Below are positions 57,897-64,000 of a DNA stretch of 64,000 bases, piece after piece. The DNA is from Voacanga thouarsii. Taxonomy: Eukaryota > Streptophyta > Magnoliopsida > Gentianales > Apocynaceae. The notes under the pieces were generated by a model. It was not told the DNA's origin. It searched no databases and was given only the letters and a program-made list of their open reading frames with translations. Both the position numbers and the translations under genes were made by a program. The stretch's first letter is position 1. Each line of letters begins with the position of its first letter. Location of the stretch: the NCBI GenBank assembly GCA_026120185.1, contig JANUWF010002120.1:682001-746000 (forward strand), read 5' to 3'.

Positions 57897-59166
57897 TGAA
57901 AAACCTTAGAGGGGAGATAAATAAGGTTTTTGGAAAATTTAATACACTTTTCAAAAATCTATTTTTGAGATACTCCTTTTGTTTATCAGATCGAGGAGTT
58001 TGCTAGTGATACAATGAGGAGCTTTTGGACTATCTTAAAGACCAACTATGATCTAAATGAGATGAAACATGAGATATGAAATTAATACACGAATGAAGAT
58101 GGGTTGGTGAGAAACATAAAGGTTTCTTTTGAATGATTTGAAAACTTTTAAGCAAGGAAGTTCGCAACTTATCAAAATTAAATGTAGAGAGAGTAAACAT
58201 GAGATTTATAGTTGTTCGATCTACCAAGGTCTACATCCACTAGCTTAAGCTCACACTTAAGGATTTTCGACCATATTTCATTAAACTTACCCAACTTAAT
58301 GGTGTCTATCTATACCAATTACATAAGAGGATCACCACACTTAGTTTTACCAAAACCTCTCAATCAATCAACAAATCAAGGTTCACCCCAATTGGGTTTT
58401 ACACCACAACCTTGATACATAAGAAGGATTATAGAAATGAACTAGAGATAGCTCACGCTTTTGAGAAAACGTACAAATAAATGAGCAAAAAAAACCTTTA
58501 CCTTTGTGAAGTAATTTGATTTTACTTTGAAACACTATGAAAAAGGGAGATTTTTGTATTCTAGAGAGTAAGAGTGTTTCATAGAAAGATGGGACCGAAA
58601 TCTACTTTAAAATCGAGTTTTGAAACCTTTTATAAGAGCAAAAAATAGCGCTCCAACGGGTAGAAATGGCTAGTTTCATGCTATCAGATTTTCCAAAGTT
58701 TTAGACTTAGGGATCGTACGATGGTGCGTCCAAAAGGTGAGTCCAAAATGGCACTTTTCTAGGCAGAAATGATTTGACACTATTCACAGAGTTTTGGACA
58801 AAGCTTTTGGATGTAACTATTCGATCCAAAATTCTGAAGACTTAAAACTTTGAAATCTTTTTGTTTGTATTCTTTAATGTAGAAATAAATTGAATCATAT
58901 AGTAAAAAGACAAAGGAATTTTACAAGTAATACCTTAACAATGATTCTTAATCTAAATTTCTTCCAGAAAGACTTCTTGGTATGCAATCTCTTAAGCTTA
59001 TCTTCTTCTTGATCACCAATTCTTAGATTCCATTACTGAAGAGTTGCTTAGTAATCTTACTTGCACGCCTTCGAAGAACTGAGGTTAAATATGTCCTATC
59101 ACCAAGTTAGTCCTCATCAATGTTTTTCATAAGTTAAAACACAGGAGAATGTCCTTAGGACTAACA
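57897..59166 (-). repeat. 5' LTR of the SIRE element
   Basis: Aligns with the 3' LTR at 46516-47786, with scattered changes and a few indels. TATAAAAG on the minus strand at 58627-58634 is kept, a plausible promoter. Confidence 0.93.
58627..58634 (-). promoter_or_regulatory. TATA box of the SIRE 5' LTR
   Basis: Minus strand TATAAAAG, identical in both LTRs, about 530 bp from the LTR start. Confidence 0.55.
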
Positions 59167-59171
59167 AGTTA

Positions 59172-59875
59172 TATTAAAGGATATTTTATTTGTTCTTGGT
59201 TTTAGACAGAATTTGGTTTCAGTTGCAAAATGAATAAAACAAGGATATTCTGTTTCTTTCTATTCTAGAATAACTATCAGTAGAAATTGTGAAGTTTTAT
59301 GTATTGGGCATATGTATGGAGATATATTCTTCATTAATCCTATTAACATTTAATTAAATAACGCTTAATAGGAACTTTTAATTAGGAAGAGAAAAACCAA
59401 TGTCAATGACTTATATCTTTGGCATCTAAGGTTGGGTCACATTAATGTAATCGAGATTCAGAGATTAATCTATGGTGGGCCTTTGGACTCATTGAGATTG
59501 GAAAGTTGGTCTCAGTATGAATCCTATCTTATGAAAAAATGACCAAAATATCCTTTACCCAAAAGGCAGATAGAGCCAAGGGACACTAAGTTTTGTTCAC
59601 ATTGATGTGTGTAGTCCTTTGTCAATACCAGTAAGAGAGGGGTTTGAGTACTTTATCGCTTTTACGGATGATTGTAATAGGTATGGTTATGTTTACCTGA
59701 TGAGATGCAAGTCTGACTCTTTTGACAAGTTCAAATAATTTAAGGCTGAAGTGGAGCATTGGATAGGTAAACTTATTAAGCTTTTACGATCAAATTGTGG
59801 TGGAGAGTATCTCCTTAGTGAATCCAATGACTATATGGTACATTATGGGATTGTATCCCAACTCTCTGTACCGGG
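59172..59875 (+). pseudogene. pol: Copia-2 protease end and integrase
   Basis: Picks up where 46515 stopped. After a decayed protease end, LWHLRLGHINVIEIQRL (about 59435; integrase zinc-binding HxxxxH), then GPLDSLRLESW. The core reads GFEYFIAFTDDCNRYGYVYL (about 59640-59700), then LRSNCGGEYLLS, where the second catalytic aspartate of the SDRGGEY motif is lost, and HYGIVSQLSVPG at 59845-59875. The Tekay solo LTR interrupts just before the conserved QQNGV block. Many stops and frameshifts. Confidence 0.85.
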
Positions 59876-62800
59876 TGTAATACCCCACCCAAAACCACCT
59901 TTGACCTATGGGGAAAAAGTCATGCATTGCATAGCATTTGGCATTTTATGTGATATCTTAAAATTATTTTTGCATGGGTGCATGTGAAATTCAAGGTTGT
60001 GCTTGCATTAAATTATTTAAATGTGTTGTTGCATTATTTGAGAGTTGTTTTAAGTGAAGTTTAGTAGAGGAGATGGAAGGATGAGAATTGGAGTGAAAAG
60101 AATTTCTTAGAGAAATATTAGCATCAGAGTTGATTTGGAATAGAGGTTAGGTTGGTGGTTATCCTTTGGTGACTTGAGTTCGAATCTTAGTTTTTCTTTT
60201 TGAATTCTTTTCCCTAGACTTCTTCATGCTTTGGCCGAAAAAACCTAGCCTTCCTAGTGAATTTTCAGCGCCATCTTCCAAGGAGATAAATCTCCATATT
60301 TATCCCCTAAATTCAAGGACTTTTGATAAGGATAAAGTTTAATTTTATTTTCAGCTTTTGTCCTCTTTGATTTTCAAAAAACCCTAGCTAGAGCAACTAA
60401 ATTCCAACTTGTTTTAATTCATCAGATTTCATATTAGATAGCTGGATTTAATTTTTTATTTTTCTAGAAAGATATCTTGTTGATTTTGATCATAGAACCC
60501 TAGCTAAAAATCTGGAAATTTTTCCAACTTTGTGTCGCCACCTTTGGAGCATTCCTAGCTCAACTCAAACTCTTCCAAGACTAGGGAGATCTTATCCAAA
60601 TCCTTTAGCAAATCAGATCTTATTTCAATCTTAAACCAATCAGGTTTTATTCTTTCTTTTCTTGCAGAATTTCCGCAGCCTTGTGCCTGCACAAGCTGCA
60701 CGAAAATCCTGCACTCCTAAGTGCATTTAAACTCTTCAAACCCTAGTTCAAATCCCCTAAAACACCTTCCACCAATTTAGATCACCTTAGCTTCACAAAT
60801 CAGATTTTTATCCATAAAAAAAATTCCAGAATTTTCGGCCAGCTTTGTACAGGAATTTCGACCAGCTTTGCTTAGTGCAATGCTCGAAAATTCTGTACTC
60901 CAAACCCTACTAAAACTCCTTATTGAATTAGCCAATTTCAACGCCTAAAGAACTCATTATTTCATGTCTGAATTGCGGACAAAATAGCAACCAAAACAGC
61001 CAAAATTTTCCCTCTTTTTGCTCACAGATTTAGCACAGCACAAGCACCACAATCACACAGAAATTTTGGTTACCAAAAGCTGTACAAACTCCTTCTTGTT
61101 TTGGCCGAAAACTTGAACACGCACAGCCCTATTCTTGAGCATTATTTCGGTCAGCATAAGGGAACAATTCCAGATTATTTTCTCCTCTTAAACCCTCTGA
61201 AATTCGGCCAGCAATAAGGGTACAACAAGCTGCAATTTTTTGCCATTATTGTCCAAGAAACCTAGAGCCATTAGGAGTCCTTCTTAGCACCAACTTCTAA
61301 CCCTAAATCAAATTCTTCTAACCCTAAACCAAAGTAGCCAGCTATTCCAACCTTACTACACGAAAAATTCCAGCAAAGCTTCTCTGCAATTTTCGAAAAC
61401 TCAAGAGCATTCTAGGCCAACAAAACCGATCACACCTTAAAGTAAGCAACAACCCCTATCAACCTCTCGAATCCTTTTTTCCATTAATTCTTCTCTTCTT
61501 CTTCTCTTGAATCACGCCATATAGAGGCTGATTTCATTCTCTTTATCTACTTTCGATTAAAAGAAGGTAAAGAAGACAACTTTTCCCTTCTTCTCAAAAG
61601 AACTCGGGACAATCACCTAAAGAGTATCGAGACCTTGCTAACCCGGTGGTTGGAAGGTAAGGGAATTCTTACCCTTAATGTCGAAATTAAAATCTAAGAA
61701 GATTGATGAGGTCTATGGAAGTATGATAGCATGGTATATGTGCTTAGTTGGGATAGATGAATATTTTGAGTCGAGTAATTAATTAAGCATATTCGATGGA
61801 TAGTAATGCCATGTTTTATAATGATGGATGAGAAGTGTGATGGTCAAGTCAAGACCTTTTTGATATATTATTCATACTCTCAATGGATATGTGATCAAAG
61901 TGTATGTACTTTGAGGATTAGATGATTTATTTGAAGTTAGATAATGGATCATGATTTGTTATGGGAATAAATGAGTTTTAATGCATGTTTGAATCGATTG
62001 AGACCCTGATCATGATATTATGTGATTCTAGATCAGGAGGGTATTTGAATAAAGCAAGCTGTGATTTTATCTTGTTTATCTAAGGCATATCAAGTAAGTC
62101 CTTGCATAAACTCTTTTGTTAAATGTTGTGATGGCAAGTTTATGTGGTAAAGCTTTGTGAAGCTATTGTTGAACTATGTTTTCTTGGGTTGTAAATGTGG
62201 ATGTTTATTCTCTAAACGGTTTTGTCAAACTAATGATTTTTATCAAGAATTGTTCTTTTCTCAACATTTTAGAAAACTCTTTTGAAGAAAACAACATTTT
62301 ACAAAGCCAAGGTATGGAAATATTATGAATCAGGAATTGACGGATATGTTCGTTGAGTACTCAATAAGGGTAAGCTAACAATACTAGTCTTGGAGGGCTA
62401 GAGTAAGTCTTCTGGCAGGAGGCCATTTCCAGAAGATAAGCTCTGCTTGAAAAGGGGACAGTATTGGTTGGTCAGGCCGGTCCGAGCTAGCATTTGTACC
62501 TGGTAAGGTATTATTTATTTTCCCGGCATGGACACCCGGATGGTTTTGTTGGGTGAAGAGATGGAGAAGTATCTCACTCGGTGGGCTGTACACTCACATT
62601 GATCAAAACGCCAAACATGTGGTAATCTGGTCCAGGCAAGGTGCACAAAGTGTGGTGCCTTGTCCTCATGGAGCCCAAAGTGTGATGACATGACTGTTTA
62701 TTCGAGTGGATGATTTATTTTGTACAAAGTATGACAATAAGAAAAACCTACGCTTTGCAAAGAGAAAATTATTTATGACTTACCAAATATTTCTGCAAAT

Positions 62801-63182
62801 GTTTTCACTATGCGTACACAAACTATTCAAAGTACTATTTTCACACACAGGACTTAGTGAGATTTAATCTCACACTATTTTAAATCATGTTTTCAGGAGA
62901 TAGATTGTGCTGAGCAAACGGGACCTGAGATAGTTGAAGCTTTTGTTAATTTCCATTATGTTTTAAGAAACAATTGTTGATTTAAGCTTCTAGATCGGAT
63001 GTTTGTTTTTATTTAGTTTTGCTGCAGTTTGAGCCTGATGTAATGAGAGTTTTTCATTCTTTATCTAAGTTTGATTTCTTTGGTTTGTCTTTATATTTTA
63101 TACCTTGTTTCAAAGACCCCTTGTCCTCTGGGACGAGGCGACATCCTCGCCCTTTTAGGGTATGTAGTAGTGGGGTGTTACA
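59876..63182 (+). repeat. Tekay-2-type solo LTR
   Basis: 3307 bp, TGTAATACCCC to GGTGTTACA, with perfect target duplication ccggg at 59871-59875 and 63183-63187. Close to the Tekay-2 LTRs read on the minus strand. Has the tRNA-like B box gagttcgaatct (60176-60187) and the palindrome (62353-62364). Copies of this LTR in both orientations lie about 16 kb apart. ORFs inside (for example 62384-62593) are not genes I recognise. Confidence 0.95.
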
Positions 63183-63187
63183 CCGGG

Positions 63188-64000
63188 AGTACCTCCAGCA
63201 AAATGGAGTAGCTGAGAGAAGGAATATGACATTGATGGAAATGATCTAAAGCATGATGTCTCATGCTACTCTTCCAGTGTCGTTTTGCAGATATGTCCTG
63301 AAAATAGCGGCATATATTCTAAACTTGGTGCCTTCCAAGTCAGTACCTAGGATGTCCTATGAGATGTGGATTAGGCGTAAGCCAAATCTAAATCATCTAA
63401 AGATATGAGCTTGTCTAGCTTATGTATTGATCGAGAGAGATATGTTAGAACTAAGATCAGAATTATGCTATTTTGTTAAGTATCCAAAAAGAACAAAGGG
63501 TGGTTACTTTTATCACCTCAAGGGCCAAAAAGTACTTATGAGTACTAATGCTAGATACTTGGAGGATGATCAAAACACATTCACTAAAGATTCAACATGA
63601 TTGGAACTTGAGAAGAAGTTATCTTCTGAATCAATTTCTTCTAACACAATTATAGAACTAGAAGAGGCACAACCCAGGACCTTGTACAAACGGAGCCTCG
63701 TCGTAGTGGAAGGATATTTAGGGTTCCAGAAAGATCGACTGAAGAGGCTTTTGACCTAGTCTCCAACCATCAGGAACAAGATCCCATTAGATATGAGGAG
63801 ACTATTACTAATGCCGATATAAACCTATAGCGTGAGGTAATGAAAGCCGAGATGGAATCTATGTACTTTAATCGGGTTTGAGATCTTGTAGCTTCATTTG
63901 AAGAGATAAAATCCATTGGGTGTAAGTGGTTTACAAGAGGAAGAGGGGAGTGGATGGGAAGGTGAAAACCTTCAAAGTTAGGCTTATGGTGATAGGGTAT
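63188..64000 (+). pseudogene. pol: Copia-2 integrase end and start of RT, cut by window edge
   Basis: Resumes with QQNGVAERRNMTLMEMI (63198-63248; catalytic glutamate present), a stop where relatives have arginine, SMMSHATLPVSF, ILNLVPSKSVPRMSYEMW and NLNHLKI, the last part of the integrase core. YPKRTKGGYFYHLKGQKV and ARYLEDD follow in the C-terminal linker. From about 63830 a weak KAEMESMY-like and CKWFTRG-like sequence marks the start of RT. The rest lies beyond 64000. Several stops and frame changes. Confidence 0.82.

Larger units (their letters stand above)
46516..59166 (-). mobile_element. SIRE-type Copia element with extra 3' ORF, minus strand
   Basis: Two LTRs of 1271 and 1270 bp and a perfect target duplication agtta (46511-46515 and 59167-59171). 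On the minus strand the order is 5' LTR, primer site, gag, protease, integrase, RT, RNase H, an additional ORF, a 1.8 kb spacer, polypurine tract, 3' LTR. Gag type and the extra ORF after pol point to the SIRE lineage. RNase H is split by solo LTR S2. Coding parts are decayed. Confidence 0.92.
28605..64000 (+). mobile_element. Copia-2, one Ty1/Copia element split by three insertions, leaving the window
   Basis: Pieces read in order on the plus strand: probable 5' LTR 28605-29438, primer site, leader (29453-30011 and 44223-45493), gag and protease (45494-46515), protease end and integrase (59172-59875), integrase end toward RT (63188-64000). The gaps are filled by S1 with Tekay-2, by the SIRE element and by a Tekay solo LTR, each with target duplications. 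Continuity of the coding pieces across 46515/59172 and 59875/63188 is well supported by domain order; linkage to the LTR at 28605 is inference. Confidence 0.7.

Noticed and set aside
1..64000. CRISPR arrays, bacterial operons, rRNA genes, host protein genes
   Set aside because: No regularly spaced repeats, ribosome-site-led gene runs, rRNA sequence or exon-like host coding sequence found; coding signal is retrotransposon gag/pol and associated ORFs.

Overview
This window looks like repeat-rich intergenic DNA of a flowering plant, probably a dicot with a large genome; I cannot name the species. It is AT-rich outside the Gypsy coding regions. Its recognisable coding DNA is almost all LTR-retrotransposon gag and pol, most of it broken by stops and frameshifts. 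Primer sites match plant initiator tRNA-Met or tRNA-Asp. I see no host gene, rRNA, CRISPR array or bacterial feature.

Left part (1-24182). An old Ty3/Gypsy element A survives as a gag piece (2385-2893) and an integrase piece (23511-24182). Between them lies Gypsy B (5' LTR 2894-3524, primer site 3532, gag, protease, RT, RNase H, integrase to 14480). Copia-1 (4767-10744) splits the B gag and has lost its 5' LTR. Next comes Tekay-1 (14482-23510), a Del/Tekay-type chromovirus with a 4.27 kb 3' LTR, a shortened 5' LTR and large deletions in gag and pol.

Middle part (24183-28604). A Copia-1-type LTR fragment abuts an Athila/Tat-like LTR (24794-27729). A Copia-1-type solo LTR (25098-26617) sits inside that LTR. 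A tRNA-Asp-type primer site and a decayed gag follow.

Right part (28605-64000). One Copia element (Copia-2) seems to run from about 28605 off the right edge, cut into pieces by younger insertions: (i) a minus-strand solo LTR, S1 (30012-44222), which itself holds a complete minus-strand element, Tekay-2 (31074-43538); (ii) a minus-strand SIRE-type Copia element with an extra envelope-like ORF after pol (46516-59166), whose RNase H is split by a second solo LTR of the S family (51721-53428); (iii) a Tekay-2-type solo LTR (59876-63182). Several junctions have 5-bp target-site duplications (ccggg, gacag and agtta exact; others with one mismatch), which fixes much of the insertion order.

The most interesting items are an acidic extra ORF between primer site and gag at the same place in both Tekay elements (intact, 220 codons, in Tekay-2), a tRNA-like A-box/B-box segment at the same place in all three full-length Tekay LTR types, a conserved 12-bp palindrome in those LTRs, and the extra 3' ORF of the SIRE element.
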